Origin: Nitrospirota bacterium
Lineage (GTDB): Bacteria > Nitrospirota > Nitrospiria > Nitrospirales > NS-4
Length of the DNA stretch: 6,933 nt
Reading direction: 5' to 3'
Assembly: GCA_005877565.1 (NCBI GenBank)
Contig: VBOK01000121.1
Span: forward strand, 1-6,933
In this document: positions 1 through 5,862 of the stretch, piece after piece
Layout: the number at the start of each line of letters is the position of its first letter
How positions within the stretch are numbered: the stretch's first letter is position 1
Translations under genes and position numbers: made by a program
The notes under the pieces: generated by a model
What the model saw: the letters and a program-made list of their open reading frames with translations, nothing else
Databases searched by the model: none
Told to the model about the DNA's origin: nothing

Positions 1-309
1 GTAGACATGCCCTTTTTCCAGGACTGCGCCCCTGCGGAGATCCAGCTCGTACATGACAAGGTCGGCCTGGAAGAGATCCTGCACCGTGAGCCGCTGGGCG
101 ATGGCCGACTGCTCCGGCAGAAAGCTGCTGAGCATGCGATAGGCAGTGTCGCCGAGGCGCAAGTCGAGGCTGGCCGGCTGGTATTGCCGCTCCTCGACCG
201 GGGACTTGGCCGCGATCGCGCCGTCGCGGACCAATCGGCGGAGCTGCTGCGAGGCCAGCACGCCACGCAGGCGCGGCTGACGTTCCCGTCTGGGGGCCGA
301 GGCGGGCAC
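1..309 (-). CDS. dcd: dCTP deaminase, N-terminal part (gene runs off the left edge)
   Basis: Reading leftward from a GTG at 309-307, 103 codons stay open to the window edge. The peptide contains GVLASQQLRRLVRDGAIAA (residues 16-34), then QPASLDLRLGDTAYR (44-58), SSFLP (61-65) and GAVLEKGHVY (94-103). These match my memory of the N-terminal half of the long (about 360 aa) 2'-deoxycytidine 5'-triphosphate deaminase family. That enzyme deaminates dCTP to dUTP in the cytosol for thymidylate synthesis. QPASLDLRLG is the usual dUTPase-fold signature of these proteins. The catalytic region lies outside the window. The GTG follows the kamA stop by one codon, so the gene is probably the last visible member of the leftward operon. 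A GGGA 6 bases upstream is only a weak ribosome site, so translational coupling to kamA is likely. The first 15 residues are basic and poorly conserved in appearance, so a slightly later start (GTG, residue 17) is possible. Confidence 0.82.
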   Translation of the reverse strand, partial: MPASAPRRERQPRLRGVLASQQLRRLVRDGAIAAKSPVEERQYQPASLDLRLGDTAYRMLSSFLPEQSAIAQRLTVQDLFQADLVMYELDLRRGAVLEKGHVY

Positions 310-312
310 GTG

Positions 313-1461
313 TTATCCCAGCATGGCATCGGCCATGTGACAACCTGTTGACGTAGCCGAGGCGGTGGAGGGCGCTGCGACCATGGGCAGCTCGCGCCGC
401 TTGCCGTTGCCGTCCGGCTGGGTTGGCTGCGGGTAGATGTAGGTCTTCCCCTCATAGTTGGTGAGGGTGGCCTGCTCCGGCGTGAGGCTCACGAGATAAT
501 CGGACGGCAGCAGAGGAATCTTCCCGCCACCGCCCGGCGCGTCAATGACGAAGTGCGGCACGCCCATGCCGCTCGTGTGCCCCTGCAGCGCCTTGATGAT
601 CTCCAGGCCGGTCTCCACCGTGGTGCGCAGGTGGTTGGTCCCGCGAGTCAGGTCGGCCTGGTAGAGGTAGTAGGGCTTCACCCGCGCCAGCAGCAGTTGG
701 TGGACGAGGCGCAGCATGACGGCGGGGTCGTCGTTGACGCCCTTGAGCAGCACCGTCTGTGCACCCAGCGGCACGCCCGCATCCGCGAGCCGGCCGCAGG
801 CCGCCTTGACCTCCGCCGTCAGCTCGTCCGGGTGGTTGAAGTGGAGGTTCATGTAAATCGGGTGGTACTCCTTGATCATCGCGCAGAGCTCCGGCGTGAT
901 CCGCTCGGGCAGGCTGCCCGGCACGCGCGTGCCGATCCGGATGATCTCGAGGTGCGGCACGGTCCGCAACGCCTGGAGGATGCGCTCCAGGAGATGGTCC
1001 GGCAGGAGCAGCGGGTCGCCGCCGGAGAGGATGATGTCCCGCACTTCCGTGTGCGCCCGGAGGTACTCGATCACGCGCTCCAGCTCGCCCTGCTTGAGGA
1101 AGCCGGGCTTCCCCACCAGCCGCTTGCGCGTGCAGAACCGGCAGTAGATCGGGCACTGGTTGGTGACCATGAACAGGACGCGATCGGGATAGCGGTGCAC
1201 GAGGTGGGGCACCGGGCTGTCCAGGTCCTCGTGCAGCGGATCGTCCGCCGGGCTGTCGTCGGTCAGCTCTTCCGGTTCGGGGACCACCTGGCGCCAGAAC
1301 GCGTCACCTCGCTCCTGGATGAGCTGCATCCACATGGGGGTGATGCGCATCGGGTACTCCGCCACCACGTCGGCGATGGCGTCCGGGTCCACGTCCAGAT
1401 GCTTGGCCAGCTCCTCGGGTTTGGTGATGCTCTTCGCCAAGGCCTGTCGCCAGGTTTCCAT
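313..1461 (-). CDS. kamA: Lysine 2,3-aminomutase family radical SAM protein
   Basis: This 382-residue protein should interconvert L-lysine and L-beta-lysine using S-adenosylmethionine, a 4Fe-4S cluster and PLP in the cytosol. The radical SAM motif is CPIYCRFC (Cys103, Cys107, Cys110), followed by TRKR with Arg112 at the position that binds the substrate carboxylate in Clostridium LAM. SGGDP (146-150) is the SAM-contacting motif. PGGGGK (309-314) supplies the PLP lysine, Lys314. Asp270 and Asp307 align with Asp293 and Asp330, which bind the lysine side-chain amine in LAM; glutamate aminomutases differ there. The structural zinc site of clostridial LAM is missing: the position of Cys268 is Asp245, and the C-terminal CxCxxC is absent, leaving one Cys at 374. 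The last 30 residues are low complexity. The ATG has an AGGTAGG ribosome site 6 bases upstream. EpmB is an alternative, but EpmB lacks these aspartates, so a LAM-like specificity is preferred. Confidence 0.9.
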   Translation of the reverse strand: METWRQALAKSITKPEELAKHLDVDPDAIADVVAEYPMRITPMWMQLIQERGDAFWRQVVPEPEELTDDSPADDPLHEDLDSPVPHLVHRYPDRVLFMVTNQCPIYCRFCTRKRLVGKPGFLKQGELERVIEYLRAHTEVRDIILSGGDPLLLPDHLLERILQALRTVPHLEIIRIGTRVPGSLPERITPELCAMIKEYHPIYMNLHFNHPDELTAEVKAACGRLADAGVPLGAQTVLLKGVNDDPAVMLRLVHQLLLARVKPYYLYQADLTRGTNHLRTTVETGLEIIKALQGHTSGMGVPHFVIDAPGGGGKIPLLPSDYLVSLTPEQATLTNYEGKTYIYPQPTQPDGNGKRRELPMVAAPSTASATSTGCHMADAMLG

Positions 1462-1485
1462 AAAGTGCCTACCTCTCAGGTTGTT

Positions 1486-1734
1486 TTATGAAGGGGTGGC
1501 CTGCCGCCCGTACGTGGTCTCCAAGTAGGACAGGATGTCGCGCGTCTCGCTGAATACCTTATCGCCGTCCTTGAGCACCGGCACGTAGTACTGGCCCGAC
1601 ACCTCGAAGACCTGTTTCCGGAACGGGCGCATGTCGGGCACGATGACGCTCTCGTATTGGAGACCCAGTTCCTCCAGCTTCTCGCGGACGATCAGGCATT
1701 CGGGGCACCAGTTCACGTGGTAGAACGTCATCAT
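1486..1734 (-). CDS. Small glutaredoxin / GST N-terminal-like thiol-redox protein
   Basis: This 82-residue protein is one thioredoxin-fold domain. The active site is WCPEC (Cys10 and Cys13) at the end of the first strand. The expected cis-proline follows in YVPVL (Pro52), and an SETRDIL segment (62-68) matches the glutathione-binding corner of glutaredoxins and GST N-terminal domains. Both cysteines are present, so disulfide reduction is possible. It has no signal peptide and should be cytosolic. The start ATG lies one base after the stop of the ATP-grasp gene, without a good ribosome site of its own, so its translation is probably coupled to that gene. The next gene, kamA, starts 24 bases downstream. 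Its position between a ligase and a radical SAM enzyme suggests a role in keeping thiols or an Fe-S cluster reduced, but that is inference. The partner substrate is unknown. Confidence 0.85.
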   Translation of the reverse strand: MMTFYHVNWCPECLIVREKLEELGLQYESVIVPDMRPFRKQVFEVSGQYYVPVLKDGDKVFSETRDILSYLETTYGRQATPS

Positions 1735-1735
1735 T

Positions 1736-3268
1736 TTAAGCGAGGGTGCAGGGCGCCATGACCGCCTCGGTCATGCCGTGGATCAGCTTCTTGTCCAAGG
1801 GGCACACGGTCGCCAGGATGCCGGCCAGTTCCACCGACTTAGCGGAAGGGGGCCCCGCGGACGCCCCTTCCGTACCTACCTCGCCGGCGATGAAGTAGTA
1901 CGGCGAGAGTCGGACCCGCCCGGGCATGGGCACGATCTCGTCCGTGACGGGGTCGTGATAGCTCACGGCGACATGCCGTCCCTTGCGGAATTCCTGGAGG
2001 ATGCGCGGGACCTGATGGAAGGACGCCAGGGCCGCCTCCAACGCAGCGGCCCATTCGGTCTGCGGCAGGTCATGGCCCACGGACACGCCGCGCGAGCCCC
2101 ATGCCAGTTCGGAAAAGCCCGAGGGCTTGATGACGAAGCGGCGACCCTTCTGCCCGAGACTGGCCAGGACCTTCCAGTCGGAGACGCTGTGCCCGTCCAC
2201 CGTCAGGCCGGGAATGACGGCATGCGGCGGGACCGGCCGCGGGTCGAGGATCCAGGTTTTCGGCATCAAGCGGTGGAGCAGCTCGAAGGTGTCCGCGCCG
2301 AGTTCGTGAGTCCAGAAGGGCTCGAGCGCGGGGTGGTGTACCAATGCGAAGGCCATCTTCTCTTCGAGCCATGGCTTCATGGGGGGCGTCAGCGCGAGGT
2401 GGCCCTTCTTGACGGCGTACATGATCAACTCGCTCTTCGGAATGTTTTTCAGATCGAAGAGCTCGAAGAACCGGTAGAGAGCGGTGAGGGGAGTCGATCC
2501 GGCCAGAAACAAAGCCTCTTCGGTGAAGATCACATCATCGGGTGACACGGTCTGCGCCGGCAGGCCGGCCTCCCGCAGACGGGCCGCGAGCCATAGCATC
2601 TCCGAACGGTAGTCCTTGGACTCTTCGGAAACAACGATAGCGAGACGTGCTGCAGAAGGCTGTGGTGGGTTCGGGAGGGGAGCGGGTACCCGTTGCTCCG
2701 CAGATGCAACGGGTGAATGGGCCCCCTCCCGACTTTCATGAAGACTGCGGATCATCCGGGCGAAGCCCGCGACCATGCCGTCGCGGCCGCCGATGATAGG
2801 CCAGCCAAGGTCGGTGTAGGCTTGGCCCATGCACCCGGTGAGCCCGATGCCGCCGGGGACGGAATCCAGCTCGCTGATCATGAACCCGTCTTCCGTGAGG
2901 ATCAGGTCCGGACGGATGACGCCCGGCAGCGCGGTGCGGAACCGGTTCATGCGCGCGTAGGCGATCAGGTCGGGCGGCTTACCCTGATCCAGATAATCGG
3001 CCACCCACGTGGGCTGCGCGCCGCGGACGCTCTCGTAGTAGAGGCGGTTCAGCGCGTGTGTGAATCGCAGGAGGTGCTGCCCCAGCGACTGGATGGCGGA
3101 CAGGTCGGCTGACGTGAGGAGGAACGGCGTCGGAGAGATGCGCCATGTGGCGCCGTCGTGCAGGCCTGCCTCCATGAGGCGAGTCCGCACGTGGCGACTG
3201 TGCTCACGGGAGGTTGCAGGGAGCAGCTCGGTCGGCGGTGAGCCAGGCAGTGTGGGTGCGCGCTCCAT
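1736..3268 (-). CDS. ATP-grasp-like ligase of unknown substrate
   Basis: This 510-residue cytosolic protein shows scattered ATP-grasp hallmarks. IRPDLILTEDGFMISELDSV (118-137) followed by PGGIGLTG resembles the acidic metal-binding stretch placed early in glutathionylspermidine-synthase-like and circularly permuted ATP-grasp proteins. FVIKP (378-382) with GSRGVSVG (391-398) looks like the nucleotide-binding lysine strand and glycine-rich loop. ILQEF (423-427) matches the strand that contacts adenine, and GRVRLSPYYFI (450-460) is a further conserved-looking strand. Such enzymes make an amide bond through an acyl phosphate; the substrate cannot be read from the sequence. Residues about 182-207 are a Pro/Ala/Ser linker encoded over a palindromic DNA element (2671-2732). 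GTG at 3271 is an equally possible start; both follow a GGAG. The gene starts 18 bases after the NifU-C gene and ends one base before the glutaredoxin gene, so all three are probably co-transcribed. No specific family name is offered. Confidence 0.72.
   Translation of the reverse strand: MERAPTLPGSPPTELLPATSREHSRHVRTRLMEAGLHDGATWRISPTPFLLTSADLSAIQSLGQHLLRFTHALNRLYYESVRGAQPTWVADYLDQGKPPDLIAYARMNRFRTALPGVIRPDLILTEDGFMISELDSVPGGIGLTGCMGQAYTDLGWPIIGGRDGMVAGFARMIRSLHESREGAHSPVASAEQRVPAPLPNPPQPSAARLAIVVSEESKDYRSEMLWLAARLREAGLPAQTVSPDDVIFTEEALFLAGSTPLTALYRFFELFDLKNIPKSELIMYAVKKGHLALTPPMKPWLEEKMAFALVHHPALEPFWTHELGADTFELLHRLMPKTWILDPRPVPPHAVIPGLTVDGHSVSDWKVLASLGQKGRRFVIKPSGFSELAWGSRGVSVGHDLPQTEWAAALEAALASFHQVPRILQEFRKGRHVAVSYHDPVTDEIVPMPGRVRLSPYYFIAGEVGTEGASAGPPSAKSVELAGILATVCPLDKKLIHGMTEAVMAPCTLA
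2671..2732. repeat. Nested inverted repeat inside the ATP-grasp gene
   Basis: The outer arms TCGGGAGGGG (2671-2680) and CCCCTCCCGA (2723-2732) are perfect 10-base complements. Inside them, ACCCGTTGC (2688-2696) and GCAACGGGT (2706-2714) are perfect 9-base complements around a 9-base loop. Spacers of 7 and 8 bases separate the two stems, so the whole can fold as one long interrupted hairpin. It lies in frame in the ligase gene and encodes much of the proline-rich linker between two conserved-looking segments. It may be an inserted palindromic element, but no second copy is visible in this window. Its origin is therefore inferred, while the complementarity is seen directly. Confidence 0.6.
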
Positions 3269-3286
3269 CACTCCGACGACGGATGG

Positions 3287-3544
3287 TTAGACCGCCACGA
3301 CTCGTGTGATTTCAGGGACACTGGCTTTCAGCCGGCGCTCGATGCCCATGGTCACGGTCATGCTGGAGGACGGGCATCCCGTGCACGTGCCCTTGAGAAG
3401 GACTTTGGCGGTGCCGTCAGGCGACACCTCGAGCAGTTCGCAGTCGCCGCCGTCCATCTGCAGCGCGGGGCGGATCCCGTTGAGGGCATCCTGGACACGG
3501 CGTATCAGCGACGCTCCGGGGTTCTGTGTTGCGTCCACTCCCAT
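3287..3544 (-). CDS. NifU C-terminal domain Fe-S scaffold protein
   Basis: This 85-residue protein is essentially one NifU-C (Nfu-type) domain. It has LIRRVQDALNGIRPALQMDG (13-32) followed by GD, then VLLKGTCTGCPSSSMTVTMG (48-67), then a helix ending IERRLKASVPEI (68-79). CTGC (Cys54 and Cys57) is the conserved pair that bridges a 4Fe-4S cluster between two subunits for delivery to client proteins. It is cytosolic, with no N-terminal NifU or A-type domain. It is the first gene of the leftward run that includes the radical SAM enzyme KamA, a plausible client. Starts considered: ATG at 3544, with AAGGA only 2 bases upstream; GTG at 3538, with the same AAGGA at a better 8 bases; and ATG at 3568. 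The domain is intact with any of them. The frame stays open further upstream, but that part runs antisense to the YkgJ gene and is not believed. Confidence 0.87.
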   Translation of the reverse strand: MGVDATQNPGASLIRRVQDALNGIRPALQMDGGDCELLEVSPDGTAKVLLKGTCTGCPSSSMTVTMGIERRLKASVPEITRVVAV

Positions 3545-3566
3545 CTTCCTTGCAAAGGATGTCCTC

Positions 3567-3595
3567 ATCCTACCATGCCGGGGTATGGGGAACAA
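3567..3595 (-). promoter_or_regulatory. Possible sigma-70 promoter for the leftward operon
   Basis: On the minus strand, TTGTTC (3595-3590) and TAGGAT (3572-3567) are separated by 17 bases. They match 3 and 4 of 6 consensus positions. Transcription would begin near 3560, just upstream of the NifU-C start. The match is modest, so this is a candidate chosen mainly for its spacing and position. Confidence 0.25.
3573..3588. promoter_or_regulatory. Palindrome in the divergent promoter region, possible operator
   Basis: CCATGCC (3573-3579) and GGTATGG (3582-3588) are inverted copies with one mismatch around a 2-base centre. The site sits between the divergent NifU-C and YkgJ-DUF2156 genes and lies inside the spacer of the candidate leftward promoter. 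A regulator bound here could affect that promoter. No regulator gene is visible, so this is only a structural candidate. Confidence 0.25.
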
Positions 3596-3628
3596 GGGGC
3601 GCAGGCCCTGCTGGTGGGGTCCGGCACC

Positions 3629-5134
3629 ATGCTGTACAATGATCCACCGATGGATATTCGTGTCGTCGAGCAGATCGTGCCCAGCCGCGTCTGCTTCGCT
3701 TGCGACGTTTGCTGCCGGTTTCCGGAGCGCGACAGTCCGCTGCGCCCCTACTTCACGCGGGAGGAAATTCAAGCAGCCGTCGCGCGCGGGATCTCGCCGG
3801 ACGCCTTTCCGGATCACGCGGGCTCGAAAGTCGCGGTGGTGCCCCATGGCGAGGGATACCGGTGCCCGGCCTTTCAACCGGAGACCGGCCAGTGCGGTAT
3901 CTACGAGGACCGTCCCCTGGATTGCCGGCTCTATCCGGTCGCGGTGATGTGGGACCGCGACCATGCCGATGTGGTGATGGGCTGGGACAGCAAGTGTCCG
4001 TTCATCCGCGACAACCTGGAATCCGCCGAGTCGCTGGCCTACGTGGAGCGGACCGCTGCGCTGCTGGAATCCGAGGACACTGTCCGGATCTTTCTCGCGA
4101 ACCCGCAGTTGATCGGCGCGTATCAGGATGACGTGATCGTGCTGCGACGGCTCAACCGCCTGACCCAAGGCCTGCAAGAAAAGGGGACAGATTTATTTTC
4201 AAGGGGAGTGCCCCGCACTTTTACCGCTGAAAGCAAATCTGTCCCCTTTTCTCTGGCAGATCGTCCTCGATTCGAAGACGCGCTGGCCGCGCATGCCGTG
4301 TCCGGCGATCCACTAGCCGCCTATTCCTTTCCCTTTCATCTCGTCTGGCAGGGCCTTCTTCGGTACGAGTGGACGGAACTGGAGGGGCATCTCTGCCTGT
4401 TCGCATGCAATCAGGACGGCAGTTTCCTGGCGCTGCCGCCCATCGGGCCCGATCCCTGCGGTCCGGCCATGGCCAAGGCGTTCGAGTTGTTGTCCAAGCG
4501 GAATCGGACGCCGGCCCTCACCCGCATCGAAAATGCGCCGGAGAGCCTGGCCGCTCGGTGCCGCGAAAAAGGCTATCGCGTGGCGCCCAAAGGGCCGGAC
4601 TATGTCTATCGGCGGGCCGAGCTGGTCGCGTTGCGGGGCAATCGCTACAAGAGCCAGCGCGTGGCCTACAACCATTGCGTCGCCCACGCGCACCTACTTT
4701 ATCGCCCATTTCGGCCTGACGACGCGGGTGCCTGTCTGGCCTTGTTTCAGCAGTGGCGGCAGGGAGTGAAATACGATGGCGCTTCCGATCTCGCCACGCA
4801 TCTGGCCGCCGATGCCGAGCACGCTCACCGAAATGGCCTCACCCACGCTGCTGATTCAGGTCTCATTGGGCGCGTGGTTGAGGTCGAAGGACGGATCGCG
4901 GCCTACACGTTCGGCTATCCGCTCAACGCAACGACGTTCTGCATCTTGTTCGAGATCGCCGACCGGCATGTGAAGGGACTCGGAGCGTATATCTTCCGCG
5001 AGTTCTGCCGCGAGCTGGAGTCCTACGAGCTGATCAACACGATGGACGATTCCGGAGTGGAAGGCCTCCGCCGCGCCAAGTTTACCTACCATCCGCTCCG
5101 GCTGGTTGAATCGTACATCGTGAGCCCGGCATGA
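3629..5134 (+). CDS. YkgJ-type CxxCxxCC domain fused to a DUF2156 transferase-like domain
   Basis: This 501-residue protein has two domains. The N-terminal one (about 15-170) is a YkgJ/CxxCxxCC metal- or Fe-S-binding domain. It has CFACDVCC (Cys22, 25, 28, 29), YRCPAF (Cys79), QCGIYEDRPLDCRLYP (Cys89, Cys99) and Cys123. The C-terminal one (about 213-498) resembles DUF2156, the GNAT-like transferase domain of phosphatidylglycerol lysyltransferases. Its signs are the YVYRRAELVALRGNRYKSQR stretch (326-345), the acceptor-pocket-like LIGRVVEVEGRIAAYTFGY (412-430) and the end EGLRRAKFTYHPLRLVESY (478-496). There are no transmembrane segments, unlike full-length MprF. The substrate is unknown. The joint (183-208) is encoded by an inverted-repeat element. 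GGTGG 10 bases before ATG 3629 favours that start; ATG 3650 is the alternative, with no ribosome site, and ATG 3575 is possible but has no ribosome site. The gene is divergent from the NifU-C operon. Confidence 0.82.
   Translation: MLYNDPPMDIRVVEQIVPSRVCFACDVCCRFPERDSPLRPYFTREEIQAAVARGISPDAFPDHAGSKVAVVPHGEGYRCPAFQPETGQCGIYEDRPLDCRLYPVAVMWDRDHADVVMGWDSKCPFIRDNLESAESLAYVERTAALLESEDTVRIFLANPQLIGAYQDDVIVLRRLNRLTQGLQEKGTDLFSRGVPRTFTAESKSVPFSLADRPRFEDALAAHAVSGDPLAAYSFPFHLVWQGLLRYEWTELEGHLCLFACNQDGSFLALPPIGPDPCGPAMAKAFELLSKRNRTPALTRIENAPESLAARCREKGYRVAPKGPDYVYRRAELVALRGNRYKSQRVAYNHCVAHAHLLYRPFRPDDAGACLALFQQWRQGVKYDGASDLATHLAADAEHAHRNGLTHAADSGLIGRVVEVEGRIAAYTFGYPLNATTFCILFEIADRHVKGLGAYIFREFCRELESYELINTMDDSGVEGLRRAKFTYHPLRLVESYIVSPA
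3635..3640 (+). promoter_or_regulatory. Possible -10 box upstream of ATG 3650
   Basis: TACAAT differs from the TATAAT consensus at one position and lies 9 bases before the ATG at 3650. If used, transcription would start almost at that ATG, giving a nearly leaderless message and making 3650 the real start. No convincing -35 box is seen 16 to 18 bases upstream. A chance match is quite possible. Confidence 0.18.
4177..4252. repeat. In-frame palindromic element with 18-bp perfect inverted repeats
   Basis: AGAAAAGGGGACAGATTT (4177-4194) is perfectly complementary to 4235-4252, around a 40-base loop. The loop has its own hairpin, AGTGC-CCC-GCACT (4207-4219). From memory, the AAAAGGGGACAGATTT motif is a recurrent dispersed repeat in several environmental Proteobacteria and Nitrospirota, often near IS200-like or REP-associated Y1 transposases; that link could not be checked here. 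The element lies in frame in the coding sequence and encodes residues 183-208 of the YkgJ-DUF2156 protein, exactly between its two domains. It contains no stop in the sense frame. No transposase gene is visible in the window. Confidence 0.8.
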
Positions 5135-5140
5135 AAGTGC

Positions 5141-5282
5141 GGGTCCTATCGCCGTAGGGGCGGTCCCCCGTGACCGCCCTGTAATGGGCACCCACAGGGG
5201 GCGTGCCCCTACACAGACGGCGCGCTGCGCTCCGCCCGGGCGCCCGCTGGCCGTCACCCCGCCGCCACAGGCGATAGGCCCC
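5141..5282. repeat. Nested inverted-repeat element in the convergent intergenic gap
   Basis: This fills nearly all of the 156-base gap between two converging genes. The outer ends, GGGTCCTATCGCC (5141-5153) and GGCGATAGGCCCC (5270-5282), are inverted copies matching at 12 of 13 positions. Inside is a 59-base unit bounded by GTAGGGGC (5154-5161) and GCCCCTAC (5205-5212). That unit has two hairpins: GGGCGGTC/GACCGCCC (5158-5165 with 5172-5179) and GGGCAC/GTGCCC (5186-5191 with 5203-5208). GTAGGGGC...GCCCCTAC ends resemble common dispersed intergenic palindromes. The region could be a MITE-like relic and may also stop transcription from both sides, although there are no T-runs as in a classic intrinsic terminator. 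No ORF of note is present. Confidence 0.6.
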
Positions 5283-5290
5283 GCGTAAGG

Positions 5291-5860
5291 CTAGTACCAA
5301 GGATCCCACCAATAGGGATAGAAGGGATGGTACGGGTAGCGGTAGAGGTACGGATAATAAGGGTAGGGCCACGGGCGGACGTAGCGGTTCTCCGGCCAGA
5401 CCTTGAGCATGCGGATTTTCATTGTCGGATAGGTGTACTCGACTTCGTCGAGGGGGAGCGTCTTGCTTCCCATAACCTCAGCAATCATGGAGATGGCCGT
5501 GCCGGCTGGCAGCGTGGCGGGGTCGAGGAACCCTTCCTGGTAGGCCAGGAAGCGGCCCTTGGATTGGACGAGGGTCATGATCGGCGCGTCGGCCTTATCT
5601 AATGGCAGTTGGAGCACTTCGATCTGCGTGCCTTCCTTCAGCCGCTTCGCGCTCAGCACCTTGCCACCGAGGACGACCACGCGTCCCTTGAATTTCTCCG
5701 GCTCTGCTTTGATGGATTCGAAGGGAATGTCCCGCGCGATCTGAGCTTCCATGTCAGTGGGTACCAACTCGGAGTAGACGCATCCTGAGGCGAGGAGCAA
5801 CGTCGCAGCAAGTGCCGCAGGGGAGCCGCGTAAACGAAGGAGTTGTGGGAGGACCGCCAT
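5291..5860 (-). CDS. Slp-family outer-membrane lipoprotein with Tyr/Pro-rich tail
   Basis: This 189-residue precursor has a short arginine-containing N-region, a hydrophobic stretch and the lipobox LASGC, so lipidation is predicted at Cys27. The residue after it is Val rather than Asp, which fits sorting to the outer membrane. The body (about 34-157) resembles the Slp family: IPFESIKAEPEKFKGRVVVL (45-64), GGKVLSAKRLKEGTQIEVLQ (65-84), GRFLAY (102-107) and a SMIAEVMG strand (124-131). Slp proteins are starvation- or stress-linked lipoproteins whose exact job is poorly known. The last 29 residues are an unusual run of Tyr, Pro and Trp with 10 tyrosines. ATG 5860 is the first possible start, because an in-frame TAG lies two codons upstream. 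AGGAG touches the ATG directly, which is too close for a normal ribosome site. The gene is divergent from the ATPase gene with a 45-base gap, and convergent with the DUF2156 gene. Confidence 0.87.
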   Translation of the reverse strand: MAVLPQLLRLRGSPAALAATLLLASGCVYSELVPTDMEAQIARDIPFESIKAEPEKFKGRVVVLGGKVLSAKRLKEGTQIEVLQLPLDKADAPIMTLVQSKGRFLAYQEGFLDPATLPAGTAISMIAEVMGSKTLPLDEVEYTYPTMKIRMLKVWPENRYVRPWPYPYYPYLYRYPYHPFYPYWWDPWY

Positions 5861-5862
5861 CT

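Noticed and set aside
7..351. An open frame on the plus strand at the left edge
   Set aside because: It overlaps the minus-strand dCTP deaminase start, whose conserved segments are convincing, and has no motif of its own.
553..1491. A 312-codon open frame on the plus strand opposite kamA
   Set aside because: It is an antisense shadow produced by high GC; the composition is Arg/His/Val/Gln-rich without motifs, while the opposite strand has unmistakable radical SAM motifs.
1778..2545. A 255-codon open frame on the plus strand opposite the ATP-grasp gene
   Set aside because: It is an antisense shadow with no recognisable motif; the minus-strand frame is longer, better spaced in an operon and shows ATP-grasp-like blocks.
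3545..4177. A long upstream extension of the NifU-C frame on the minus strand (to 296 codons)
   Set aside because: The extra part is antisense to the clearly coding YkgJ domain, shows no domain of its own, and the NifU-C domain is complete without it.
313..5134. A CRISPR, toxin-antitoxin or phage-defence system
   Set aside because: No direct-repeat array, Cas, toxin, nuclease or integrase signature was seen; the genes look like metabolic and metal-cofactor functions.
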